Source of the DNA: Channallabes apus
Lineage: Eukaryota; Chordata; Actinopteri; Siluriformes; Clariidae
Length of the DNA: 64,000 bases
NCBI GenBank assembly: GCA_030522415.1
Contig: CM060107.1
Span: 3,956,847-4,020,846 of the forward strand
Direction of reading: 5' to 3'
Shown here: positions 1 through 10,413 of the stretch, piece after piece
Layout of the letters: each line of letters starts with the position of its first letter
Position numbering within the stretch: the stretch's first letter is position 1
The notes under the pieces: generated by a model
What the model was told of the DNA's origin: nothing
Database searches by the model: none
Seen by the model: the letters and a program-made list of their open reading frames with translations, nothing else
Translations under genes and position numbers: made by a program

Positions 1-8
1 CAGGGCCG

Positions 9-548
9 TTGTCGAGCGCAGGGACCGCTCCAACGCCTTCGTCGAGCGCAGTGACCGCTCCAACGCCTTCGTCGAGCGCAGTGACCGCTCCAACGCCTTC
101 GTCGAGCGCAGTGACCGCTCCAACGCCTTCGTCGAGCGCAGTGACCGCTCCAACGCCTTCGCCGAGCGCAGTGACCGCTCCAACGCCTTCGCCGAGCACT
201 TCTCCAGCCCTGCAGCCGCCGAGCACTTCTCCAGCCCTGCAGCCGCCGAGCACTTCTCCAGCCCTGCAGCCGCCGAGCACTTCTCCAGCCCTGCAGCCGC
301 CGAGCACTTCTCCAGCCCTGCAGCCGCCGAGCACTTCTCCAGCCCTGCAGCCGCCGAGCACGCTTCCAGCCCTGCAGTCGCCGAGCACGCTTCCAGCCCT
401 GCAGCCGCCGGGCACGCTTCCAGCCCCGTCACCCAGCCTCCTGGATAGGAGGCGAAAGGTAGAACATTGGGTTGGGTGTCCGGGGCCTCCGGTGATGCTC
501 CGGAGGAGCATTTTTTGGAGGGGGGATACTGTGACGGTCAACCCCTAG
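9..548 (+). CDS. C-terminal low-complexity tail of the retrotransposon polyprotein (partial)
   Basis: This open frame is continuous from the window edge to a stop at 546-548, about 179 codons. It consists of six or so 10-residue repeats (PTPSSSAVTA), about eight 9-residue repeats (SPALQPPST) and a short unique tail. The unit lengths of 30 and 27 bp keep the frame open. The first Met at 9 is probably internal and the true start lies left of the window. No catalytic motif is visible, so it could also be a neutral open frame over a minisatellite at the element's 3' end. Confidence 0.4.
   Translation: MSSAGTAPTPSSSAVTAPTPSSSAVTAPTPSSSAVTAPTPSSSAVTAPTPSPSAVTAPTPSPSTSPALQPPSTSPALQPPSTSPALQPPSTSPALQPPSTSPALQPPSTSPALQPPSTLPALQSPSTLPALQPPGTLPAPSPSLLDRRRKVEHWVGCPGPPVMLRRSIFWRGDTVTVNP
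11..430 (+). repeat. Two abutting in-frame minisatellites (30-bp and 27-bp units)
   Basis: At 11-190 a 30-bp unit (GTGACCGCTCCAACGCCTTC plus 10 more bases) repeats about six times with a few third-position changes. At 191-430 a 27-bp unit repeats about eight times, its last copies more divergent. Both are GC-rich and multiples of three. Confidence 0.9.
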
Positions 549-973
549 AGGGCGCCTAACGCCCGTTTTTGGTTTTAGTTTGTAGTTTGTTTTGAGTTCC
601 ATTTTGACTTCATTTCCCAGTTTGCCCCTCGGTCAGGTGACGTAGAAGCTCACCTGAACCGAGGGAAGTTAATGAGTTAATTATGTTTATGTTTTGTATA
701 AATAGCCTGGCTGAAGTTCAGTCAGGCGTCTAGCTTCCGTTACATTTATGTTTGTGTTTGGATGTTTATGTTTTCCTTTTGATGGCTAATAAAAGGACTT
801 TGATAAACCGTCAGTCAGGCGTCTAGCATTAGTTAATTTAGGATTAGTTTGTGTTGGTGTGTATAACTTTAATTTATGTTAAATAAAGACTTGAATGAAC
901 CGTCAGCTCGCATCCTCCGCATTCATGCCACAAAAACGCACCAGACGCAGACCTCAGAGAGTGAATTATGACA
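530..973 (+). repeat. 3' LTR of the gypsy-like element
   Basis: It starts TGTGACGG after the polypurine tract and ends TATGACA. It holds TATAAATA near 697 and two AATAAA-type signals, each shortly before a GAACCGTCAG or AAACCGTCAG motif. A 14-bp word (GTCAGGCGTCTAGC) is repeated at about 721 and 813, suggesting an internal duplication of the R/U5 region. The exact right end is inferred. Confidence 0.55.
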
Positions 974-1439
974 GTCAGGAGTTCGTCCCGACACCCTTTT
1001 AGGAGTCTTTCCCTTTCCTGAGGCACACACTTCCGTCGAATGTGAGCACGGTTTTGTGGGTACGGGGGAGATAGGCACAGATGGGCAGCTCACAAAAGGA
1101 TTTTGGATAAGTAGTTGTGGTCTTATTAACCATTTTATAAATGTGAATTAACCCGCGACAGAAAGAACCAATATCTTCAATAAACAACACACAATAATTC
1201 AATAAAGACAACAAAAGCACGATACAAAAACAACAAAGAGCGGGCAACAGAATACAGCTTCCACACTATGCTTCAGTTCAAGGAACCGTTCAGAAGCGAG
1301 CGCGCGCTATACTGGCGTCAAAGCCACAAGACAATCCTCCCCCTGTACAGTACGTGGTCCCGATACCAAAAACCAGGTGAGCGTGCTTGCTCTATCCTTA
1401 TAGAGAAAAATAAACAGCAGCACTCACCTGATTAGAGGT
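974..1439. other. Intergenic or retroviral leader remnant, no gene
   Basis: No supported gene. On the minus strand the part near 1415-1435 contains an AGGTGAGT splice-donor-like site just inside the primer-binding site described next, as in a retroviral leader. The rest is AT-rich and unrecognised. Confidence 0.5.
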
Positions 1440-1458
1440 ATCCCGGACAGAGCCCCCA
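1440..1458 (-). other. tRNA-Pro-like primer-binding site
   Basis: The minus-strand read begins TGGGGGCTC and ends GTCCGGGAT, with one extra base inside, compared from memory with the 3' end of tRNA-Pro. It starts two to three bases after the LTR end. Confidence 0.5.
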
Positions 1459-1830
1459 GATTGTAAGGATTTCTTGGTTTTTGGTAGACCCCCCTTTTGT
1501 CTACTCAGTGCTCCGCCTGTATTCTGCTGTCCCGCCTGGATCCAGGGAACCCCTCAATGAATCACACAGACCAGTGCTCAGTGAGATGTTCAAAGTTTAT
1601 TGTGGAAAACAGGAGTATATATATGCACACACACACAAAAGTATCAAAAGAAAGAGCAGGTGGTTATATCTGGTCCATAATGTTTATAAAAGATAATCAT
1701 GGAGAAAAACAGGAGCTTGGGAGTTGTTCTTCGTTAGAAGCCTCCAACGGTTTAACGACCTGAACATAGATTATACTAATGTCGAGGTCAAAGAAAGAAA
1801 GCACTCTGTTCTCGTGCACACATAATATCA
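1440..1830 (-). mobile_element. Retrovirus-like LTR with primer-binding site (ERV fragment)
   Basis: Read on the minus strand: a TATA-like CATATATATACT (about 1612-1625), an AATAAA signal near 1597, then a TTACA end at 1462, followed by a 19-base stretch (1440-1458) that matches the retroviral tRNA-Pro primer site except for one extra base. A donor-like AGGTGAGT follows downstream in the leader. This order (U3 TATA, poly(A) signal, LTR end, PBS, splice donor) is what an endogenous retrovirus 5' end shows. The right boundary of U3 is a guess, and no gag/pol/env body is visible in the remaining sequence. Confidence 0.5.
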
Positions 1831-2274
1831 TGAAATACACTAGAAATTAAATATTCCCTACAGAAACTGATCTTGAAAAAATTATGTTGATCAGTAATGA
1901 GTCACATCAAAAATGTCACTGAAGTGGGGGGAGTTAGGTCATGACTGATCTCTAATTTAATGTGACGTTTAAAAATATTTTCACACAAATTCCATTCTAA
2001 TAAGTTCTATTGTAATAACTGCATGAATGTGCAGGTGTTCCTAATAAAGTGATCAGTGAATGTACATGCAGTGTTACACAGCATTAATGTATTCACTGTA
2101 TGTGTATTATTGATTCTGTCTAAGTGTATGATCCAGCACCTGAGTGTGAGGAGTGTGAAGATGATGAAGATGTTACTTATAGATATTCACATTGTTCATA
2201 ATCTCACTCTGCTGATAAAATGTCATTTAACACTTTGTCCTGTTTGATTGTACTGAATAGAGTAAAAACTCCCT
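1831..2274. other. Non-coding, no recognisable feature
   Basis: AT-rich sequence with only short open frames that lack composition or motifs of a gene. Confidence 0.5.
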
Positions 2275-2454
2275 TTATGTCTCTATATAATCCCCTGCTA
2301 CACTAATGCACTTATCCCAGTGTTTCACTTGTGCTTGGACACCATCAAGGTAGAAAGTCTGCTTCTTATTAGAAACGTCGGCCTCCCATGAACTCAAACA
2401 TGGCCCAAACATGTTTTGGAAATGTCTTGGAGCGAGGTCAGGACTGTATGGGGG
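2275..2454 (-). pseudogene. Mariner transposase C-terminal fragment
   Basis: The minus-strand translation begins SPPYSPDLAP and ends KHWDKCISVAGDYIE. In mariner transposases the third catalytic Asp lies in the SPDLAP motif, and the protein ends with a WxKCxxxxGDY block. Both are visible here about 40 residues apart. The N-terminal helix-turn-helix and the first two Asp motifs are missing. The RTE tail is fused directly at the 5' side, so this is a dead fragment. Confidence 0.7.
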
Positions 2455-2475
2455 ACTCCTAACCCTAACCCTATT

Positions 2476-2882
2476 GAGGTTCTCTTTGGGAGTGACAAGG
2501 ATGGATAGGATCAAGAATGAGTTAATCAGAGGGACGACCCATGTGAGATGTTTTGGAGATAAAGTCAGAGAGCTGGCCTCTCTGACTTTATCTCCAAAAC
2601 ATCTCACATGGGTCGTCCCTCTGATTAACTTGAGGTGGTTTGGACATGTTCAGAGGAGAGATGGTGAATATATCGGTAGAAGGATGCTGAGGTTGGAACT
2701 GCCAGGCAGGAGGTCTAGAGGAAGACCAAAGAGGAGATTTATGGATGCAGTGAGAGAGGACATGAAGTTAGTTGGTGTGAGAGAAGAGGATGCAGAGGAT
2801 AGGGTTAGATGGAGGCAGATGATTCGCTGTGGCGACCCCTGAAAGGGAACGCCTTTGAAAGAAAGAAGAAATGAAAGAAGAA
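2476..2882 (+). mobile_element. RTE-type LINE 3' end (reverse transcriptase C-terminus)
   Basis: The plus-strand frame holds LRWFGHVQRR, GRRSRGRPKRRFMDAVREDM and RWRQMIRCGDP, the conserved C-terminal tail of RTE-like LINE reverse transcriptases, then GCGACCCCTGAAAGGGAAC and a GAAAGAAAGAAG-rich tail. The reverse transcriptase core is absent (5' truncation). Its A/G-rich 3' end abuts an immunoglobulin exon at about 2883. A second copy lies at 37109-37410. Confidence 0.75.
2520..2630. repeat. Perfect 53-bp inverted repeat with 5-nt loop
   Basis: Arm 2520-2572 is the exact reverse complement of 2578-2630, with a CTGGC loop between. The related LINE copy at 37.1 kb reads straight through this point without the second arm. 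The open frame survives. Confidence 0.95.
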
Positions 2883-3121
2883 GCCAGCAGTGACGCTGAT
2901 GTTCTTCAGCAACAGGGAACAGTTCCCCTTACGCAGCTCGTCCTCAGGAACGTCCACATGTCCCTCGTATCCCTCAGCCTCATACACATCCTGATGAATT
3001 CGCTCGAACACCGTCTCTGTACCAGCGCTCCAGCGGACATGCACTGTACGTACAGATGTGATGTTACATTTACACGGCAGGACAGCTGTGAACCCCTCTC
3101 GTACAGATACGCTCTGAGACT
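2883..3121 (-). pseudogene. Truncated immunoglobulin V-set exon (B7/butyrophilin-like)
   Basis: On the minus strand a splice acceptor (TTTCCTGCTGTGTGCAG) ends at 3122. The exon opens with ESQSVSVREG, then VLPCKC (first Ig cysteine), HVRWSAGTETVF (the framework Trp), and GHVDVPEDELRKGNCSLLLKN (strand D/E). It stops before the expected DxGxYxC motif with the second cysteine, because the RTE tail begins there. This layout matches V-set domains of fish B7/butyrophilin-like receptors. No leader exon or later exons are seen nearby, so it is a broken exon. Confidence 0.7.
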
Positions 3122-3499
3122 CTGCACACAGCAGGAAATAAAACACATCAGGGGTGTTAAGTGTGTTTAAGCTTCTTATGTGTCATGAGTCTGAAGTGTT
3201 TCAGTGTTTTATTGAATTGAGCTACTTACCAACACTGTTAGTGAGCAAAGACGTAAAAACAAACGAGAAAACTTTCCCAAAATAGTCTCTGGAGTTCTAC
3301 ATTTTAATAAAAGTGAAACATAAGCGCCAGTATCACACTTACTGTACACACTATATGGGCAAAAGTATGTGCACCCCTGACCATCATACCCATATACAGA
3401 TGCCATTCCAGATTTATTGCCTCCTTTAGTGAAGCTCAGGTGCTGATGTTGGAATGAACTGGGATGAACTTATCATCATGTCTTCATGGAACTGGCTTT

Positions 3500-3632
3500 G
3501 TGGATCATCGTCATGCTGGAAACCCACCAAGTGCTGGGAGAACATGCAAACTTAGAACTGGAGGTGAGATTTGAACCCCTAACCCTGAGGATGTGAGACG
3601 ACACTGATGACCACAAAGCCACCGTGAGACAG
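3500..3632 (-). repeat. tRNA-derived SINE fragment
   Basis: On the minus strand it starts with a CGGTGGCTTTGTGGTCATCA head and contains GGGTTCAAATC (B-box-like), then GTTTGCATGTTCTCCC. This is the head of the common fish tRNA-SINE found elsewhere in this window. Confidence 0.6.
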
Positions 3633-5113
3633 AGTGAGGAAACAGACTATACATATATATATAATATATAGGAACCTAGAACACACACACACACCGAAGA
3701 GCAAAGCGGAGATTCACACCTCTGACAGTCTTTTGTCTTGTAAATGAGTATCCTCATTCACCTTCCAATCCCCCCAATCCCCACTCTTTGTTTGTACTGT
3801 GAACTGTAGCTGTGTTTGCTATAGGGCACTTGGTTATACACAGTACTTTAATGTATGGAACACTTACTTAACTTACTGGTTTGGTTTATTTTGTTTGGTA
3901 TCGCTTATTACCTTATTCAGCAAAATAAATTCATTATTAACGTATTGAAGTATTGTAGTTAAGGACAAAAACAGACCCTGTGCTTGTGTTTAGAACTGAT
4001 GCTGAACATCCGTGTTCATAGGTTTAATCAGTGATTTACAAGACAACTGTTAAAGCATTTGTAGATGGAGAGAGGTGTGTGTGTGTGTGTGTGTGTGCTC
4101 ACGCTCCTGCATTTCTCCGTTTAACACAACCACACACCTCCCCCCGCCAAACACACACACACACAGAGCAGTTCACACCATGTCATACTGCAGTATTCTC
4201 CATTGAGGTTTCTGACCTTCCACTCCTTCTAAGTTTGTCTTTGCTCTTTTGATGGAGTTCTTAAAACCCAAAACATTTATTTTTACTGAGAAAATAACAA
4301 TAGATAATATATAGATAAATAATAGTGGGCTGATAGGCACGTTGTTTTTCATATAACTTAAACGGCTGAATTAAGTTAAATATACACAATAAATTAATAA
4401 TTGCGTTTGCTTTACATTTGAGCACTCGTGTGTAAAAAGCTTTTTCATTGTATATACTACCATATCATATATTTGTGTCTAATACTGTTTTATTCATATA
4501 GGATAAATGTTCTTTTTGTGATACGTTAAATTAATCTCTGATTCATTTGTTTGTTGAGTGTGAGAAAACCAAAAAAATCTTAACTCTTTTAAAAGACCAC
4601 CTCTTGAACCACCTTAATGTATCTCACTCCTTTACTATTAAAGATATAATCTTTTATTATGAGAATGCGGAAAATAAACGGCTTGAATTTGTTGTTAATT
4701 ATTTTATTTTACATGCAAAATACTTTAAACTCTCTTAAATTAATTCAATTTAATAATCTTTTATTATCTTTTATCTTTTCATGGTTTATACTTAATTTCT
4801 ATCCTCTTGTGTATTTTAACCTTTCTTTGGACTCTCAAATCTATAGTTCTTATTTCTAATAAATGAAAAAAAATATATTATTGTTGCAGTTATTATTCTT
4901 AAATGTGTTTAACATGTTCTGTATTTTTTTGTATTGTCTCATTAAAAAAAAAATGTAAAAAAACTCTGGCCTCCAAACTCAGCCTGTACAAGCCAATCCC
5001 TTCCCCCCAAAATTGTGTGAATATCTGCACCAATCACTAACCATTAAAATGTTAAGAATTTAATTAAACAGGAATATATAAATTATATTTTATTTATACA
5101 TAATATTTTCATT
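3633..5113. other. AT-rich intergenic, no gene; CA/GT microsatellite
   Basis: A (GT)n tract at 4074-4098 and a short (CA)n at about 4150-4164. Open frames are short, and their residues reflect the microsatellite or AT-rich DNA. Confidence 0.6.
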
Positions 5114-6078
<965 letters not shown>

Positions 6079-6524
6079 GGCCACACCTTCCAGAAGGAGT
6101 GTAAGCCCCCTAATGTCAAACACTACCACCAACTATTTTGCTGACCATTTAGTTGCTTGATTGGCCAGCCATCTCACCTGACCTGACGTTTCATGGGAAA
6201 GATGAGCTGAAATCTGGGATAAATTTACAAGCTGAATGCTTCAAGAGTTATCTGCACATTCATGCACACTTTTGCACTATATATTTATATTTCCATTTAT
6301 GGACCACTGCACGAATCACTTTAACAATAAGACACTTTAAGAAATCACTTTTATGCATATTTTCACACCCCAGTCATTTCTACATTTCTAATTTGGACAA
6401 ATTTCTATTTTCTTCTTTTATATTTCTTATTGTTATATTTATATTTTGTTCGTATTTGTACAGTATATTTTATTTTAGTTTGTACAGTATATTTTACTAG
6501 TTAATTTCACTTTCTACCGTATTT
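6079..6524 (+). repeat. Dispersed repeat X, copy 1
   Basis: From CACCTTCCAGAAGGAGTGTA through TTTATGGACCACTGCAC to TTTGGACAAATTTC this is closely matched at 62700-63040. The open frame over it is shared by descent and shows no protein motif. The copy at 62.6 kb starts with transposon-like words (GTTGTCCAGAAGATGATCAT), so a Tc1-type origin for the left part is likely. Confidence 0.65.
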
Positions 6525-6595
6525 TACGTTGGCCCAGAAGGGCAAATCATTTTTCCCGTATGTGTATGTTTTTTCCCTTGTGTGTCGTCCCCGCC
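6525..6595 (+). mobile_element. Terminal fragment of the large inverted-repeat element
   Basis: GTTGGCCCAGAAGGGCAAATC followed by TTTTCCC-type words matches the left tip of the elements at 55063 and 59990. Only about 70 bases remain before a C-rich run. Confidence 0.6.
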
Positions 6596-6872
6596 CCCTC
6601 CCCCCCAATTATTTTATAATTTAAACACTTTTGCATGACATTCTAATGTTTTGAGATAAACTGTATTTCAAATGTCACACTCATTGTTTACATGTGTATT
6701 TTAATTATTTGGCAATTTATGATACATTTATTCTTGAACATTTCATTCACAGTACATATATATAACTACTATTCATAAGCCTACATGTTTTTATGTAACC
6801 CATTGCATTAAGCTGTTAAACATGACACCCTGGTTATGTTTCAAATTCAAAATTTTATTTGTCACGTCCACA

Positions 6873-7696
6873 GTTTACAGCCCCATCTAGTGGCAGGTTT
6901 AGCCTTACTTTTAAATCGCTATTTCAGATGTTCACATGATTGAGGAAAAAATAGAAATATATATATAAATAGAATATTCATTCATTTTCTGTACCGCTTT
7001 ATCCTTATATACAGGGTGGCGGGAAACTTAGGGCACAAGGCGGGGTACACCCTGGACAGGGTGCCTACCCATTGCAGGGCACACACACATACACACTTGG
7101 AATGGGCAATTTGGAATGTCAATTAACCTAACCTACATGTCTTTGGACTGTAGGAGGAAACCGGAGTACCCGGGGGAAACCCACCAAGCACGGGGAGAAC
7201 ATGCAAACTCCATGCACACAGAGACGGGAATCGAGCCTGCCCCGGGAATCGAACCCAGACCCTGCAAGGTGACAGTGCTAACCACTACACCACCGTGCCG
7301 CCTAAATAGAATATATACAAATATATCTTCAAATATACAGCACAGCTACGTGATGCCAACACACAACATGGCCAATACTACAGCTTAATTAAAATGGCTA
7401 ATCAATTAACTTTAACCAGAACAGATAACATTTATACACAAATATAATGAACATTATTGTAAATAATTATTATTATTATATATATTATTATATATAAAGT
7501 AAATTATTGTAAATAAAGTAAAACTTACAAGCGATGCTGTTGCAATGTTAAAGATTACAAAGATGCACGAAGATTAAGAGAGCTATAGTTATCGCTGCCC
7601 GCATGAAGCACTTTCTATTTTTTCCTGAATCACGTGAACACCTGAAATAGCGATTTAAAAGTAAGGCTAAACCTGCCACTAGATGGGGCTGTAAAC
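6873..7696. mobile_element. DNA-transposon-like element with about 80-bp terminal inverted repeats
   Basis: Left end GTTTACAGCCCCATCTAGTG at 6873 continues through TAAATCGCTATTTCAG and TGTTCACATGATT to about 6953. The right end, 7614-7696, is its reverse complement with few mismatches. The 660-base centre has no transposase and is largely a SINE in minus orientation (6985-7302). It is a non-autonomous element of unassigned superfamily. Confidence 0.7.
6985..7302 (-). repeat. Full-length tRNA-derived SINE
   Basis: On the minus strand: GGCGGCACGGTGGTGTAGTG head (A box), a B-box GGGTTCGATTCC, the TTTGCATGTTCTCCCCGTG and CATGTAGGTTAGGTTAATTG body blocks, the GGGTGTACCCCGCC block, and an AAGCGGTACAGAAAATGAATG tail. 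This is the standard fish SINE. The B-box region is partly duplicated (two GGGAATCGA words near 7226-7252). Confidence 0.85.
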
Positions 7697-8050
7697 CATT
7701 AACAAAGTCAATAGAAAAAATACTGCCAATTTAATTGATTGTACTTAATAAACACCTAAAACCCTCATCATATTAAGCACAACATAAAATCTGTTCACAT
7801 TAAACTTGTTCCATCACAGACATACTTCACATTGTTTCTGAAGCTGGTGAAGAGTGTTTGTCAGCTGTTTGTCAATCAACTATGGTTGTACACCCTGTTC
7901 GTTTCACCACCACTACAGGTTACATGAAAATATTACCGACAGTTTGGTGACTTAATTTATATATTTGTCTATTATGGCATGCTATTGATAAGTTAACTCA
8001 TGTCGAAATAAATGTTATTGGAAGAATTTAGTGCAATGTTTAATTTACGC
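7697..8050. other. Non-coding, no recognisable feature
   Basis: AT-rich with no supported gene. Confidence 0.5.
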
Positions 8051-8265
8051 TGTCATGCAAAAGGAGTGAAAAATCGATTCCTGAGCAAACGATGTCAGTT
8101 AATTCAGGACCTTCACTGTAGACAGGGCCTTGTAATGTCGGACGTAAGATGCAGCGATTTAAGAAGACTCTTAAGGGACTTTTCGGGAAACACATTTAGA
8201 AAAGTAATCAGTTTATGTAAGATATATCTTAAGAGTCTTCTTAGCGCGCTAAGAGTGTGCGTTAT
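8051..8265 (+). repeat. Dispersed repeat Y, copy 1 (internal inverted repeat)
   Basis: TGTCATGCAAAAGGAGT through AAGAGTGTGCGTTAT is closely matched at 55899-56120. Inside, TAAGAAGACTCTTAAG (about 8161) and CTTAAGAGTCTTCTTA (about 8228) form an inverted repeat. Short size and hairpin suggest a MITE-like or foldback family. Confidence 0.65.
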
Positions 8266-8476
8266 TTCGATTCCAACCTCAGATCTGAATACATAGTGTT
8301 TGCATGTTCTTCCTATGCTTACTTACTGTAGTTTCTTCCAGGTACTTTAAAGACGGTGGAGTGAGTATAGAAGATGAATAAAGTAAATAAAGTATGGCAC
8401 TATCCTGATTATTAAATGTCATATAGAATGTTTTCTTTGCTTAATATTCTTCTAAATTTGAAAACTAGTTTAAGTT

Positions 8477-8505
8477 ATAATAATAATAATAATAATAATA
8501 ATAAT
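8477..8505. repeat. (TAA)n microsatellite
   Basis: About nine TAA units. Confidence 0.85.
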
Positions 8506-8708
8506 CAATCTTTAACCACATTGCATAGAATATCATTTCAGTGTTTTCATCTTCACATAATACGTTTCATGGGAATGACCTACTGTGTGTAATTTTTCTG
8601 ACTAACACTATTCATAATTCACCCTCAACAGGTTGTTCCAATGAAACAGTTGTGATTAGACATAAAAATAAATATTTCAATATTAATTTTGGTAACTAAT
8701 CAAATTTA

Positions 8709-8871
8709 GGCCGCTCGTGGATTAACGGTTAGCATTTTCTTTTTTCACTTACAGGGTCCAGATTCGATTCCCATTGGGGTCTGTGTGGTTGGCGTTTGCA
8801 TGTTGTCCCCGTGCATGGTGGGTTTCCTCCCATAGTGGTACTCCCATAGTTCCCATAGTGTATGAGTGAGC

Positions 8872-8944
<73 letters not shown>

Positions 8945-9366
8945 CGTGATGTTCCTCATTCTCGGCATGTGGATGTTTTTAACAGCGAGACGAAGGAGTT
9001 TGTTTCAAAAGAGGCAGACGGTTAATACAAAATTCTCTGGCTGTTCTAAATATAGCGGCTCTGTTGTGTCTCGTGTCGCAAGTTCGGTGACGCAGTAATG
9101 ACGATTTTCTCCGGATAATCAGTGACCAGCAGAGTTTACACGTCACGTTTTGGTTCGGCACGCTTGGAACCTCGGCTGAGGTTGTACTAAAAAAGGACCA
9201 GGTACTATGTACTGTTCCCAGTGGATAACCCCAAAAAGTGAGTTGGACTGAACCGTGTCATGCCGTACTATGCAGTGGAAAAGCGCCATAAGAGTCCTGG
9301 GATAGGCTCCAAGCTTCCCGCAACCCTGAATACAGGACAACTGGGTACAGTCGATGAGTGAGTGAG
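8709..9366 (+). repeat. Interrupted tRNA-SINE
   Basis: The head and middle (GGATTAACGGTTAGCATTTT, GATTCGATTCCC, GTTTGCATGTTGTCCCCGTG) lie at 8709-8868. The expected tail words (CCTGGGATAGGCTCCAAGC, CGATGAGTGAGTGAG) appear only at 9295-9366. Between them are the (GT)n tract and about 350 unrelated bases, consistent with an insertion into the SINE. Confidence 0.5.
8872..8941. repeat. (GT)n microsatellite
   Basis: About 35 uninterrupted GT units. Confidence 0.97.
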
Positions 9367-9823
9367 TAAAAACTAGTCGCTCACTTGTCAGTTGACCAGA
9401 AGACGACTTTATGTTCTTATTGTTCTCAGCAAATCCTTTAATAAGAATTTTTTAATTCCTTTTTTTTTTTAATAAAAAATTGTAAACATTCTGTATATGT
9501 CGCTAAAAGTGATGTCCATCCTGTCATTTGGGGAAAGTGTGAGAAATTGGTCGATATAATCAGTGACATCACCAGCATCACCCTCACTGGAATAACACTG
9601 TAAGTACATTACGTGTTCACACATATTTTACCATTTTCATTATATTGTGATTGTAGTTTGATGTTAAGCTCAACATGTCGACAAGAAATTCGAAACATGT
9701 GATAAACAGCACACAGTCACCTGCAACAGTGAATCACTTTACTAACTGAAGGTCCACCATGTGATCATAGGACAGAACAGTGAGGGACTTTTCTTAAATG
9801 GGTGCTAGCTAACAAACAAAAAC

Positions 9824-9870
9824 AACCCCCCCCCCCCCCCCACACCTGACACACACACACACACACACTC
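9824..9870. repeat. Poly(C) plus (CA)n tract
   Basis: A run of about 18 C followed by a short (AC)n. Confidence 0.9.
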
Positions 9871-10254
9871 GCTCTCTCTCTCAACCTGTCTCCCTAAGCT
9901 GTGCTTTACACAGACCAAAACAAGCTCCGTTTCAAATCCTACACACAGCGCTCGGCCAGTGCTCACACACCGAGCTCACTGACAGGACTCGCCTTCAGTT
10001 CGGACCAGAGTTCTTACACCGGTGCGACCTGTTTTTGTCCGGTTTTTACACACGACATGCACGAAATGCGCAGTCCGCCGGCTCGAGCTGCAGCCGCGCC
10101 GCGCACTTTTATGGCTACTGCGCGAGACTGCGGCTGTCTAGCTGGCCGTGTCGGGCCTCGGAAGAAAGAGGAAAGGCCTTTCTCACTAAACGTGTGCTTG
10201 AACGCTTGAGATCTGCTGTCAGGACTCGGATATTCGCAGAGAAATGTCCGGAGA

Positions 10255-10261
10255 AAACACA
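10255..10261 (+). promoter_or_regulatory. H1 box upstream of the linker histone gene
   Basis: AAACACA, the canonical H1-gene promoter element, lies about 155 bases before the H1 start in an otherwise GC-rich upstream region (9900-10413). No clean CCAAT box was seen; CTTTAAGA near 10335 is a weak TATA candidate. Confidence 0.6.
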
Positions 10262-10413
10262 CTCGCTATCGTGTGACGGAAGCGCAGGCATTCAGCGGCT
10301 GCCGGGTTGAGTCTACACCGTTCTCATGTGTGCTTTAAGATCAGAGGGGAGGTTCCAGTGTTCTACAGCGTGATCAGCGTTACAGTCGATTATTCTACTT
10401 AACTCCCTGAGAG

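Larger units (their letters stand above)
1..973 (+). mobile_element. 3' end of a Ty3/gypsy-like LTR retrotransposon
   Basis: The window opens inside a Pro/Ser/Ala-rich open frame that runs to a stop at 546-548. A purine-rich tract (517-526, GGAGGGGGGA) sits just before TGTGACGG at 530. This is the usual order of coding end, polypurine tract and 3' LTR. The LTR-like part contains TATAAATA (about 697-704), two AATAAA-type signals (near 790 and 882) and ends best at TATGACA (973), whose reverse complement resembles the start. Upstream pol lies outside the window, so the clade is inferred from the tract/LTR layout only. Confidence 0.6.

Noticed and set aside
1481..1763. Overlapping short ORFs
   Set aside because: They lie antisense over the LTR-like region and have no family features.
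2456..2474. CCTAACCCTAACCCTA, telomere-like
   Set aside because: Only two to three units, at a junction of LINE and mariner fragments; no array.
2871..3170. Plus-strand ORF opposite the Ig exon
   Set aside because: Antisense shadow of the V-set exon and LINE tail.
6153..6500. Conserved-looking 115-codon ORF also seen at 62788
   Set aside because: Both lie in dispersed repeat X; similarity is from DNA repeat descent and no protein motif is present.
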